Position numbers and translations under genes: made by a program. Of a stretch of 5,887 bases of DNA, positions 5,862 through 5,887 are shown piece by piece. The DNA is from Candidatus Eiseniibacteriota bacterium (lineage in GTDB: Bacteria > Eisenbacteria > RBG-16-71-46): contig JAHFBX010000208.1 of the NCBI GenBank assembly GCA_023249815.1, positions 1 through 5,887 on the forward strand. Direction: 5' to 3'. Below the pieces are notes generated by a model. That model had not been told where the DNA came from. It saw only the letters and a list, made by a program, of their open reading frames with translations, and did not search any database. How positions within the stretch are numbered: position 1 is the first letter of the stretch; each line of letters begins with the position of its first letter.

Positions 5862-5887
5862 TCAGCGTCGCTTGGGTTCCGGCATCA
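5862..5887 (-). CDS. Possible 3' end of a convergent minus-strand gene
   Basis: On the minus strand the last codons before a TGA (5864-5862) read Met-Pro-Glu-Pro-Lys-Arg-Arg. A short basic tail like this is plausible for a protein C-terminus, and its stop would lie 10 bases beyond the stop of the membrane protein gene in convergent orientation. With under nine codons visible this cannot be told from chance. Confidence 0.25.

Overview
The window is very GC-rich DNA from a free-living, didermic-looking bacterium. It holds one truncated and three complete protein-coding genes, and there are no RNA genes, CRISPR arrays or mobile elements that I can see. Two neighbouring secreted proteins end in FlgD-type Ig-like domains (the 'WDGRD' type often annotated as FlgD_ig or T9SS type A sorting-like). 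Such tails are abundant in high-GC members of the FCB group and nearby lineages such as Candidatus Eisenbacteria, Gemmatimonadota and Latescibacterota. That placement is an inference from domain style and base composition, not a demonstrated taxonomy.

Layout, left to right. (1) Bases 1-651, minus strand: the N-terminal 217 residues of a lipoprotein with TPR-like helices, followed by the first strand of a CsgG/FlgO/GNA1162-like domain; the gene runs off the left edge. (2) 652-803: a short gap holding a strong 14-bp hairpin just after the next gene's stop, and the Shine-Dalgarno of the lipoprotein gene. (3) 804-2258, minus: a 484-residue exported protein with a conserved but unnamed 'WMPLQPG' domain and a FlgD-like C-terminal domain. 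(4) 2259-2605, no gene: a sigma70-like promoter and a long GC-rich leader with two inverted repeats. (5) 2606-3823, minus: a 405-residue exported protein with a glutamine-amidotransferase-like fold and a FlgD-like tail. (6) 3824-3925: a divergent intergenic region. (7) 3926-5851, plus: a 641-residue multi-pass membrane protein with GT-C glycosyltransferase-like motifs. (8) At the right edge, what may be the last few codons of a convergent minus-strand gene.

The three minus-strand genes all encode envelope or exported proteins and read in the same direction. The promoter and the hairpin between them suggest separate transcripts rather than one tight operon. The plus-strand membrane protein is divergent, and I see no functional link beyond a general cell-envelope theme. 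I found no convincing new multi-gene system. The most distinctive points are the paired exported proteins with matching C-terminal modules, a calcium-loop-like DxNxDGxxD motif in the amidotransferase-like protein, the structured leader in front of the 484-residue gene, and the unusual architecture and unclear start of the membrane protein.
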